From Betaproteobacteria bacterium (lineage in GTDB: Bacteria; Pseudomonadota; Gammaproteobacteria; Burkholderiales; Nitrosomonadaceae): 5,147 bases of DNA. Location: positions 1 to 5,147 of the forward strand of contig JAHZIU010000239.1 in the NCBI GenBank assembly GCA_022601315.1. The letters are read 5' to 3'. The notes under the pieces are model-generated. The model saw only the letters and a program-made list of their open reading frames with translations, made no database searches and was not told the origin of the DNA. The position numbers were made by a program, and so were the translations under genes. This document shows, one piece after another, positions 1-5,147 of this stretch (position 1 is the first letter of the stretch; each line of letters opens with the position of its first letter).

Positions 1-138
1 ATTCTAAGCCTGACCAATAGTCCCAGTGCTGATGCCGCAGATGCATTGGCTTGTGCAATATGTCATGCGCATGGTGGGTCAGGTTTAGGAAGAATATCAA
101 CTGCTGGATACCGTATGAAAAGAGGAAGGCTCGTATGA
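1..138 (+). CDS. ruvC: RuvC Holliday junction endonuclease, C-terminal part (5' end outside window)
   Basis: This is the last 45 codons of RuvC, the dimeric nuclease that resolves Holliday junctions by paired nicks after RuvAB branch migration. The frame is open from base 1 and ends at TGA 136-138. The visible peptide carries the family signature DAADALA followed by a CHAH stretch. By comparison with E. coli RuvC (173 residues), the two Asp of DAAD (codons 11 and 14 here, bases 31-33 and 40-42) match catalytic Asp138 and Asp141, which bind the metal ions. The tail ends in a basic KRGRLV, as in other RuvC proteins. The other two catalytic acidic residues lie upstream and cannot be checked. Position directly before ruvA supports the call. 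Nothing in the visible part suggests damage. Confidence 0.95.
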   Translation: MLSLTNSPSADAADALACAICHAHGGSGLGRISTAGYRMKRGRLV

Positions 139-140
139 TC

Positions 141-194
141 CAAAAATCCACGTTTGATTGTTGCAGATTAAACGCTATTGAACTGGGGTTTTTG
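141..194 (+). promoter_or_regulatory. Nested inverted repeats in the ruvC-ruvA spacer that overlap the ruvA ribosome binding site
   Basis: The 58-base spacer between ruvC and ruvA can fold almost entirely. An outer stem pairs 141-149 (CAAAAATCC) with 186-194 (GGGTTTTTG), nine pairs with one G-U. Inside it, 151-159 (CGTTTGATT) pairs with 166-174 (GATTAAACG), nine pairs with two G-U, closing a six-base loop. The only Shine-Dalgarno-like run before ruvA, GGGG at 185-188, lies mostly in the outer stem, so folding would hide it. This could couple ruvA translation to ribosomes finishing ruvC at 138, only three bases before the stem. The pairing is visible in the sequence; the regulatory role is inference. 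The stems are AT-rich and could be chance, and there is no GC-rich stem with a U-run as in a terminator. Confidence 0.35.
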
Positions 195-196
195 AG

Positions 197-781
197 ATGA
201 TCGGTCGAATAACCGGCGTTTTACTGGAAAAACAACCACCGCAATTACTGCTGGATGTGCAAGGCATTGGCTACGAGATTGATGTGCCGATGAGCACCTT
301 CTATGATTTACCAGCAATTGGCGTACAAACAACCTTGTATACGCATCTTGTTATCCGTGAAGACGTCCATCTGTTATTTGGTTTCGCAACGGAGCCAGAA
401 CGTCAGGCGTTTCGTCAGTTAGTTAAAATTTCAGGTGTCGGCGCAAGAACCGCTTTAGCGCTGTTATCAGGTTTAAGTGTTTCTGATTTGCATCATGCTG
501 TGGCCACACAGGATAGCGCACGTCTGATTAAAGTGCCTGGAATTGGCAAGAAAACAGCGGAGCGTTTACTACTGGAATTACGCGATAAATTAAAATCGGA
601 CATTATTAGCATCGATCAGACTGCAACGCCACCGAACAATGACAGCGACATACTCAATGCATTGTTATCATTGGGCTATAATGAACGGGAAGCCAATTGG
701 GCCATTAAAAAAGTATCTGCTGAAGCGACTGTGTCTGATGGCATACGCCAAGCATTGCAATTTCTGTCAAAAGAAAAGTAG
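197..781 (+). CDS. ruvA: Holliday junction branch migration protein RuvA
   Basis: RuvA binds four-way DNA junctions as a tetramer, holds them open and loads the RuvB motor. The 194 residues are close to the E. coli length of 203. The N-terminal OB-fold domain covers about residues 1-63 and contains [10 protein letters not shown], where Glu55 and Asp56 match the acidic pin that separates strands at the crossover. Two helix-hairpin-helix motifs follow, [10 protein letters not shown] (77-86) and [10 protein letters not shown] (112-121), which grip the DNA backbone. A linker rich in polar residues (about 135-149) leads to the three-helix domain III (about 150-194), with [13 protein letters not shown], which contacts RuvB. 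The start ATG 197 gives the standard MIGRITG opening. The ribosome binding site is weak (GGGG at 185-188, eight bases upstream). The gene ends TAG, 12 bases before ruvB. Confidence 0.98.
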   Translation: MIGRITGVLLEKQPPQLLLDVQGIGYEIDVPMSTFYDLPAIGVQTTLYTHLVIREDVHLLFGFATEPERQAFRQLVKISGVGARTALALLSGLSVSDLHHAVATQDSARLIKVPGIGKKTAERLLLELRDKLKSDIISIDQTATPPNNDSDILNALLSLGYNEREANWAIKKVSAEATVSDGIRQALQFLSKEK

Positions 782-793
782 TATCCTATCCAA

Positions 794-1849
794 ATGATTG
801 AAACGGACCGACTTATTACCGCCGCAGCCTCGTCATCCCAGGAAGAGGTCCTTGAGCGTGCATTACGTCCCAAACAATTGGAAGAATATGTCGGTCAGGA
901 AAAAATTCGCGGGCAACTACAGATCTTTATCGAGGCGGCCAGACGACGTAACGAAGCGCTCGATCATGTGTTGCTATTTGGTCCGCCTGGCTTAGGCAAG
1001 ACCACACTTGCGCATATTATTTCCAGAGAAATGGGTGTGAATCTGCGCCAAACTTCCGGCCCGGTTTTGGAACGCCCTGGTGATTTGGCAGCGCTGCTGA
1101 CAAATCTTGAATCCAACGATGTCTTGTTTATCGACGAAATTCATCGACTGTCTCCGGTCGTGGAAGAAATCCTATATCCCGCGCTGGAAGATTATCAACT
1201 CGATATTATGATTGGTGAAGGCCCGGCAGCCCGTTCTGTTAAGCTGGATTTGCCGCCCTTCACTTTAGTTGGCGCTACCACACGTGCCGGTATGTTAACC
1301 AACCCCTTGCGTGATCGCTTCGGCATTGTTTCGCGCCTGGAATTCTACACGCCGGAAGAACTCAGCAAGATTGTTACCCGTTCAGCCGGGCTATTAAACG
1401 TGAAAATATCACCGGATGGTGCATTGGAAATTGCCCGTCGTTCACGTGGCACACCACGAATTGTCAATCGTCTGTTGCGTCGTGTACGCGATTACGCCGA
1501 GGTTAAAGCCGATGGGCATGTGACCCATCCAGTTGCCGATGCCGCATTAAGTATGCTGGATGTCGATGCGATAGGCCTGGATATTATGGATAGAAAGCTA
1601 CTGCTGGCGGTATTAGAGAAGTTCAGTGGCGGCCCTGTTGGTGTTGATAATCTTGCTGCTGCAATCAGTGAAGAACGCGACACCATTGAAGATGTATTAG
1701 AACCTTACTTAATTCAGCAAGGATTCCTCAAACGTACCCCACGCGGACGGATGGCGACCACCACCACTTATCAGCATTTTGGCATTGCTTTGCCAAAGAA
1801 TGGCTTAAGTGGTGATCTGTGGGAAGACAATAATTCAATAACCGGATAG
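794..1849 (+). CDS. ruvB: Holliday junction branch migration ATPase RuvB
   Basis: RuvB is the hexameric AAA+ motor that pumps DNA through the RuvA-bound junction. Visible motifs in order: [11 protein letters not shown] (25-35), typical of the RuvB N-terminus; Walker A GPPGLGKT (63-70); Walker B LFIDEIHR (111-118); sensor 1 region GATTRAG (160-166); LRDRFG (172-177), which holds the arginine finger; and sensor 2 RGTPRIVNR (218-226). A C-terminal winged-helix DNA-binding domain covers about 255-335, with [13 protein letters not shown] and FLKRTPRGR. The length, 351 residues against 336 in E. coli, comes mainly from a short acidic tail after the conserved HFG. No Shine-Dalgarno sequence is seen before ATG 794, and the ruvA stop is 12 bases upstream, so re-initiation or coupling is likely. 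The gene ends in two in-frame stops, TAG then TAA (1847-1852). Confidence 0.98.
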   Translation: MIETDRLITAAASSSQEEVLERALRPKQLEEYVGQEKIRGQLQIFIEAARRRNEALDHVLLFGPPGLGKTTLAHIISREMGVNLRQTSGPVLERPGDLAALLTNLESNDVLFIDEIHRLSPVVEEILYPALEDYQLDIMIGEGPAARSVKLDLPPFTLVGATTRAGMLTNPLRDRFGIVSRLEFYTPEELSKIVTRSAGLLNVKISPDGALEIARRSRGTPRIVNRLLRRVRDYAEVKADGHVTHPVADAALSMLDVDAIGLDIMDRKLLLAVLEKFSGGPVGVDNLAAAISEERDTIEDVLEPYLIQQGFLKRTPRGRMATTTTYQHFGIALPKNGLSGDLWEDNNSITG

Positions 1850-1861
1850 TAAACCCAGATT

Positions 1862-2299
1862 ATGCAAGTTCAAACATTACGGATCATTATCGCGTTATTA
1901 CTCACCATGGTAATTATGCTTTATTTTTATACCAATCGAGAGAGAGACCATTACAAAAGCAGTGCAGAACCAGCCGTTGCGCAAATATTGGTAGAAATGT
2001 CCGACTGGGAGAAAGAACCCCTGTTAAGGCATTTTGCACCTGAGGCCAAGCAAGCGATAACACATGAACAACTGGATCATCTACTTAGCATTTATCGCAG
2101 CTTTGGGAGGTTTCGCTCCATTGAAGAATTGGAATTTTCCCGCACGGTGAGCGCATTTTCATTGTTTGGTGAGAAACGTATCAATTATTCAGGCGTTGCA
2201 AATTTCGATGCGGGACCTGTAAACGTGAATATCACCTTGATTGAGCGGAATAGTTTCTTTTTTGTTTATAACTTCTCCTTGACTAGGGCGGATGAGTAG
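1862..2299 (+). CDS. Small single-pass membrane protein of unknown function, last gene of the ruv operon
   Basis: I do not recognise a named family. The 145-residue protein starts with a short N-terminus and one hydrophobic helix (about 7-23, IIIALLLTMVIMLYFY), followed by a basic and polar stretch (TNRERDHYKS). This suggests an inner-membrane anchor with the rest outside the cytoplasm, although the topology is not certain. There is no lipobox cysteine. The soluble part has predicted helices (about 36-80) and then strand-like segments (about 90-142) ending in FFFVYNFSL. This helix-then-sheet order resembles small NTF2-like/SnoaL-type domains found in many membrane-anchored hypothetical proteins; that is a guess from pattern only. 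It starts 12 bases after the ruvB stop with no clear ribosome binding site, so it is probably co-transcribed and coupled with ruvB. No link to recombination is visible. Confidence 0.8.
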   Translation: MQVQTLRIIIALLLTMVIMLYFYTNRERDHYKSSAEPAVAQILVEMSDWEKEPLLRHFAPEAKQAITHEQLDHLLSIYRSFGRFRSIEELEFSRTVSAFSLFGEKRINYSGVANFDAGPVNVNITLIERNSFFFVYNFSLTRADE

Positions 2300-2366
2300 A
2301 CGGGAATCGTAGGGCAATGTGTTAAGCGATAGCAATGTTTAGGGTCTATTCCTTATTAATATACAG

Positions 2367-3668
2367 TTAAGTAGCGGTTCGACGGAGTTGGTGTTCGAGC
2401 CAGCGTTTGTAGGGAAAGAAATCAACCTGAATGGTGTGCCGTGTGGAGGGCACGTAGCGTTTGGAAAGTTTAACTTGATCTTCAACGATTTCCTGTGTCA
2501 TTTCATGACGAGCTGGCAGGCTCAGTCGACCTGTAATAAGTCCTGCTACCCATTTAGCCTGGAGTTCAACCAACGGCATAATCGCGCCAAGCGGTTGGAT
2601 CAGGCCGATAAAATAGAGGCCGGGATGGTCAGGATGCACGACCTTACCATATAGAGTAATTCGATTCTCCGTTGTTGAAATCAGTTGATCATTTAGGAAT
2701 GGAAAACTGAACCGATAGCCGGTGGCGTAGATAAGGGCATCGACCATTTCGCGGCTGCTGTCGGTAAAGATTATCTCGGATCCTTCTATTCGATCTATAG
2801 CTGGTTTCGGTTTGATCATGCCCGTCTTTACTAGCGGTAACAGTTCAGTCGATACAGTCGGGTGCTCGGTGAGGATCTTGGTTGGTGGTACGGGCATAGC
2901 CGTGGAAGATTGTCGACCGCGGCTTAACCAGACGATCAAAGATAAAAGCGCTTGCCGTACACTAAATGGCAGCCGGGAAAGAAAAGGTGTGGCCCACTTA
3001 TCAGCGGGACGACCAAGGAGATAGCGAGGAATAACATGCGCACCGCGACGACTTGCCAGAAAAGTGCGTGCGGCTACTGGTGCCACGTCACAAGCGATAT
3101 CGACTCCGGAGTTGCCGACGCCCAGGATCAACACTTTTTTGTTTTTGAAATTGTCAGGGTTGCGGTAATAGCGTGAATGGATGATTTCGCCGTCGAATTT
3201 GCCCGGGATGTCGGGCATCTTCGGATTCCAATGGTGACCATTGCAGACAAGCACGGTGTTGTAGGAACTTGTTTTTGTGATGCCGGAACCCAAGTTTTTT
3301 GTGGAGACTTTGTATCCACCATCAGGTAACGGTTCCACATGGTCAACACGCGTCCGAAACTTTACCAGGGGAATTAGTTCAAAGCGCTTCGCGTAGCGTT
3401 TGAAATAATCGAGCACCTGACTGTGATGCGGGTAATTTGGAAATGCATTCGGCATTGGAAAATCTGAGAATGCCATTCGTTCCTTAGAGGTGTCGATGTG
3501 CAGCGAATCATACGCCGCCGAGCATCCATTATCGTTATTGTAATGCCAGAGACCGCCAATTTTAGAACCCATCTCAAACCAATCGAATGTGATAGCACGT
3601 TCGTGAAGTGTCTTGGCGGTTGCCAAGCCAGAAGCTCCGGCGCCGATTATGCAGACTTTATAGTCCAT
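2367..3668 (-). CDS. Flavin-containing monooxygenase (FMO-like, class B flavoprotein)
   Basis: A 433-residue NADPH- and FAD-dependent monooxygenase, probably cytoplasmic, that would insert one oxygen atom from O2 into a nucleophilic N or S centre, or a ketone in Baeyer-Villiger relatives. Substrate unknown. Motifs in order: FAD Rossmann GAGASG (9-14); Glu32 at the end of strand 2, likely binding the FAD ribose; KIGGLW (36-41); the FMO stretch SLHIDTSKE with FSDFPMP (55-73); the FMO fingerprint FxGxxxHxxxY (158-168, His164); NADPH Rossmann GVGNSG (183-188); ASRRGAHVIPR (205-215), where the two Arg can bind the NADPH 2'-phosphate; and ATGYRFSFPF (315-324). Length fits bacterial FMOs. Residue 59 is Asp where animal FMOs have an active-site Asn. 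ATG at 3668 gives a proper Rossmann start, but no good Shine-Dalgarno precedes it. It converges with the ruv operon. Confidence 0.93.
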   Translation of the reverse strand: MDYKVCIIGAGASGLATAKTLHERAITFDWFEMGSKIGGLWHYNNDNGCSAAYDSLHIDTSKERMAFSDFPMPNAFPNYPHHSQVLDYFKRYAKRFELIPLVKFRTRVDHVEPLPDGGYKVSTKNLGSGITKTSSYNTVLVCNGHHWNPKMPDIPGKFDGEIIHSRYYRNPDNFKNKKVLILGVGNSGVDIACDVAPVAARTFLASRRGAHVIPRYLLGRPADKWATPFLSRLPFSVRQALLSLIVWLSRGRQSSTAMPVPPTKILTEHPTVSTELLPLVKTGMIKPKPAIDRIEGSEIIFTDSSREMVDALIYATGYRFSFPFLNDQLISTTENRITLYGKVVHPDHPGLYFIGLIQPLGAIMPLVELQAKWVAGLITGRLSLPARHEMTQEIVEDQVKLSKRYVPSTRHTIQVDFFPYKRWLEHQLRRTAT

Positions 3669-3825
3669 ATGCTAAGAAATTTAATGAGCAAATGTAAGAA
3701 GCCTGCTATGGTGTAAATTTTAACGAAATTAATCAAAAGTTGCGGCCAAAATGGCTTTCCCACAGTAGAATAGGTTTTGAGTTCACTTATCAATCTTTTA
3801 GATGAGTAATTAAAAGGATGGTTGC
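3669..3825. promoter_or_regulatory. Divergent intergenic region between the monooxygenase and ynfA
   Basis: These 157 bases separate two genes transcribed away from each other, so promoters for both should lie here. The region is AT-rich. For the monooxygenase, a -10-like TAAAAT sits on the - strand at 3722-3717, but no good -35 is at the usual distance. For ynfA, TAGAAT (3766-3771) resembles a -10 and TTGCGG (3740-3745) a -35, but the 20-base spacing is long. TTGAGT (3777-3782) is another weak -35 candidate. A tiny perfect hairpin, GCCA-AAA-TGGC (3745-3755), lies in the middle; it might be an operator half-site pair or chance. No single promoter can be named with confidence. The only firm signal is the AAGGA ribosome binding site of ynfA at 3814-3818. 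Confidence 0.4.
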
Positions 3826-4158
3826 ATGGAATTTCTAAAAGTTTTTGGATTGTTTTCCGTTACGGCTATCGCTGAAATCATTGGCTGTTATTTGCCGTAT
3901 CTTTGGCTTAAACAAGGTGGCTCAATTTGGCTCTTGGTTCCCGCCGCACTATCGTTGGCTGTATTTGTCTGGCTTCTTACGTTACACCCACATGCCGCCG
4001 GGCGTGTTTATGCAGCGTATGGTGGTGTGTATATCAGTGTTGCGCTACTATGGTTGTGGGCGGTGGATTCTATACGTCCCACTGCAACTGATTGGCTTGG
4101 CGTCGGCGTTTGTTTGATCGGTACGGCCATCATCATGTTTGGGCCACGCCCTACTTAA
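3826..4158 (+). CDS. ynfA: UPF0060 / YnfA family four-helix inner-membrane protein
   Basis: A 110-residue hydrophobic protein, matching the usual length of about 108 for YnfA. Four membrane helices are visible at about 5-27, 32-52, 61-80 and 88-106. Family signatures are clear: [13 protein letters not shown] (16-28) with Glu17 inside helix 1, the loop [17 protein letters not shown] (54-70), and [12 protein letters not shown] near the C-terminus. YnfA proteins are related in size and topology to small multidrug resistance (SMR) transporters, and work on enteric YnfA links it to efflux of toxic cations; whether this copy exports drugs is not shown by the sequence. A membrane-buried Glu in helix 1 fits SMR-like proton coupling. 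The start is fixed by AAGGA (3814-3818), seven bases before ATG 3826. It is divergent from the monooxygenase and convergent with the small exported protein gene 45 bases away. Confidence 0.93.
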   Translation: MEFLKVFGLFSVTAIAEIIGCYLPYLWLKQGGSIWLLVPAALSLAVFVWLLTLHPHAAGRVYAAYGGVYISVALLWLWAVDSIRPTATDWLGVGVCLIGTAIIMFGPRPT

Positions 4159-4203
4159 GGACATCGCTATAAATCCAGATTTTATCCCAACTGCTGCGTT
4201 GCG

Positions 4204-4581
4204 TCAGAAACGTATTTCAAGCTGAGGGTTTAAATGGATGGTTTCTGTTGCCTGACCAGTACCCTCGGTACCCAGTATAGGATCTAACTGACTATTTTCT
4301 TCATAAATTGATTTAGCGCCCCAACGTACTGTTGGTGATGAAGAACTTGCTGGATTCTGCCATCTCGGCTCCTGCTTATCGGCTTGATACGATTGATTAT
4401 TACGTGAAAATTTTTTGTCGGTAGACTGTAGGTAGAATTCGTCTGGGAAATCCAGTTTTAATGTCGTATCTGCGATAACGATGGAAGATGCTAACAAAAG
4501 CAGTGCTAAAGCCAGTTGGTGTTCATATGGCAATACTTTGGCATTAATATTGATATGAGTGGTTTGTGTTTGCATCAGCAT
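4204..4581 (-). CDS. Small probably exported protein of unknown function
   Basis: I do not recognise this 125-residue protein. A hydrophobic run LALALLLLASSIVIA (23-37) ending in VIA before Asp38 looks like a Sec signal peptide with cleavage after Ala37. The part before it is unusually long (22 residues) and nearly lacks positive charge, so export is likely but not certain. The mature part, about 88 residues, is polar and low in predicted structure, rich in Ser, Gln, Asn and Pro, with WQNPASSSSPTVRWGAKS around 74-91 and no cysteine. It ends in strand-like LNPQLEIRF with a terminal Phe, a feature often seen in outer-membrane proteins, though the protein is too short for a full barrel. The start codon lies one base after the stop of the upstream binding-protein gene, which suggests that the two are made together. 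Confidence 0.72.
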   Translation of the reverse strand: MLMQTQTTHININAKVLPYEHQLALALLLLASSIVIADTTLKLDFPDEFYLQSTDKKFSRNNQSYQADKQEPRWQNPASSSSPTVRWGAKSIYEENSQLDPILGTEGTGQATETIHLNPQLEIRF

Positions 4582-4593
4582 ATTAATTCTTCC
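4579..4593 (-). promoter_or_regulatory. Coupled stop/start with Shine-Dalgarno between the binding protein and the small exported protein
   Basis: On the - strand the upstream stop TAA (4585-4583), one T (4582) and the downstream ATG (4581-4579) run together. A GGAAG Shine-Dalgarno (4593-4589) lies inside the last codons of the upstream gene, seven bases before this ATG. A second ATG two codons later (4575-4573) would sit 13 bases from it, so the first ATG is the better start. The layout is typical of translational coupling. Confidence 0.7.
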
Positions 4594-5147
4594 AGTCTAA
4601 TGACTCAAACCAAAATTTATATTTGGCTGGAAGCCAACCTTCTGCATCACGGGCAGTGATCCATGCATTTAGGTAATTTAAAAATTCCTGCTCACCCTTA
4701 TTAACAGCCATTCCCGCTTTGTACCCAAGTAGCGGCTTGTCTAACGGGACGTCAATCTTCTCAGGATGTTTCAAAGCTAAAAACTGCGGTATGGGTGATG
4801 ATGATATTAGTGCATGAATTTTTCCTTCAATGACAGCGTTTTTAGCATCTTTAGTTTTTGTAAAAGATTGAATTTGTGCATGCTGAAACATTCTTTTTGC
4901 CAAATGTTCAGAGACGGTATCTGAAATAACGCCAAGCGTTACCTTGGGATTGTTCAGGTCATTGAGCGAGTCTTTGTGTTTGGTTTTGGCAATAGAGGCT
5001 GCGATTCCTATGCCGCCATCCGCATAAGCTTTGGAATAATTAAGGCGCAAAGCCCGACTCGGGGTAATGGCGAGTCCTGCAATAATAACGTCAATTTGTT
5101 TTGCGACTAAAGTATCGATGATATCTTCCCATTCAACCACTTTAAAT
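4583..5147 (-). CDS. Periplasmic substrate-binding protein, family 3 type (5' end outside window)
   Basis: The C-terminal part, about 188 residues, of a family 3 solute-binding protein (SBP_bac_3 fold), the periplasmic ligand catcher of polar amino acid ABC transporters and of some sensors and enzymes. The frame stays open to base 5147; GTG 5140-5138 is an internal Val, not the start. Signal peptide and first lobe are outside. Numbering from that Val as residue 1, visible family patterns are IDVIIAGLAITPSRA (16-30) with ligand-type Arg29, YSKAYADGG (35-43), the hinge and second-lobe start VTLGVISDTVSEH (67-79), EGKIHALISSSP (105-116), and the closing GMAVNKGEQEFLNYLNAWI (143-161). In amino acid binders the EGKIHAL stretch usually reads GxxDAxxxD; both Asp are missing here (His109, Ser114). 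No permease or ATPase gene lies downstream. It is coupled to the small exported protein. Confidence 0.85.
   Translation of the reverse strand, partial: FKVVEWEDIIDTLVAKQIDVIIAGLAITPSRALRLNYSKAYADGGIGIAASIAKTKHKDSLNDLNNPKVTLGVISDTVSEHLAKRMFQHAQIQSFTKTKDAKNAVIEGKIHALISSSPIPQFLALKHPEKIDVPLDKPLLGYKAGMAVNKGEQEFLNYLNAWITARDAEGWLPAKYKFWFESLDWKN

Noticed and set aside
1..196. LexA/SOS box controlling ruvA
   Set aside because: No CTGT-N8-ACAG-like palindrome seen; any SOS control would sit upstream of ruvC, outside the window.
676..873. Open frame of 65 codons on the - strand across the ruvA-ruvB junction
   Set aside because: Antisense shadow of two strongly conserved genes; the peptide resembles nothing known.
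2300..2366. Possible bidirectional terminator between the converging ruv operon and monooxygenase
   Set aside because: Only three- to four-base inverted matches (for example CTTA with TAAG at the two ends of 2352-2371) and no GC-rich stem with a T-run on either strand. The repeated GCAATGT (2314 and 2333 area) is a direct, not inverted, repeat.
2388..2654. Open frame of 88 codons on the + strand
   Set aside because: It lies wholly inside the monooxygenase on the other strand, whose FMO motifs are unmistakable; no ribosome binding site or recognisable protein.
3845..4117. Open frame of 90 codons overlapping ynfA
   Set aside because: It is a shifted frame of a clearly recognised YnfA family gene, which has the good Shine-Dalgarno and the conserved motifs.
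4159..4203. Terminator between ynfA and the convergent small gene
   Set aside because: The 45 bases hold a short CTGCGTTGCGTC stretch but no stem-loop followed by a T-run on either strand.
5138..5140. GTG as the start of the substrate-binding protein
   Set aside because: The frame is open upstream to the window edge (Phe-Lys precede the Val), the family pattern places a first lobe and a signal peptide before this point, and no start signal can be judged with seven bases left.

Overview
This is ordinary bacterial chromosome with dense protein genes, no RNA genes, no mobile elements and no CRISPR. The ruvCAB layout and the wording of RuvA and RuvB (for example RuvA starting MIGRITG and a RuvB with a slightly long C-terminal tail) point to a proteobacterium. 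From memory of related proteins I would guess a betaproteobacterium near Nitrosomonas/Nitrosomonadaceae, but this is an inference with only moderate support.

Left part (1-2299, + strand): the 3' end of ruvC, then complete ruvA and ruvB, then a small membrane-anchored protein of unknown function. The two junctions after ruvA are both 12 bases long and have no clear Shine-Dalgarno sequence, so the genes look like one operon with coupled translation. RuvA and RuvB form the branch-migration motor on Holliday junctions and RuvC cuts them. The trailing membrane protein has no obvious part in this.

Middle part (2367-4158): a flavin-containing monooxygenase on the - strand faces the ruv operon tail to tail. 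It is divergent, across a 157-base spacer, from a small four-helix membrane protein of the UPF0060/YnfA family on the + strand. The ruv operon and the monooxygenase converge across 67 bases with no convincing terminator.

Right part (4204-5147, - strand): a substrate-binding protein of the family 3 type runs off the right edge with its 5' end missing. Its stop codon lies one base before the start of a small, probably exported protein that I do not recognise. The two form a tightly coupled pair.

I found no convincing new system. The items most worth a second look are a nested RNA structure that could cover the ruvA ribosome binding site, the unknown membrane protein tied to ruvB, the substrate-binding protein with altered ligand positions next to an orphan exported protein, and an Asp in place of the usual active-site Asn in the monooxygenase.
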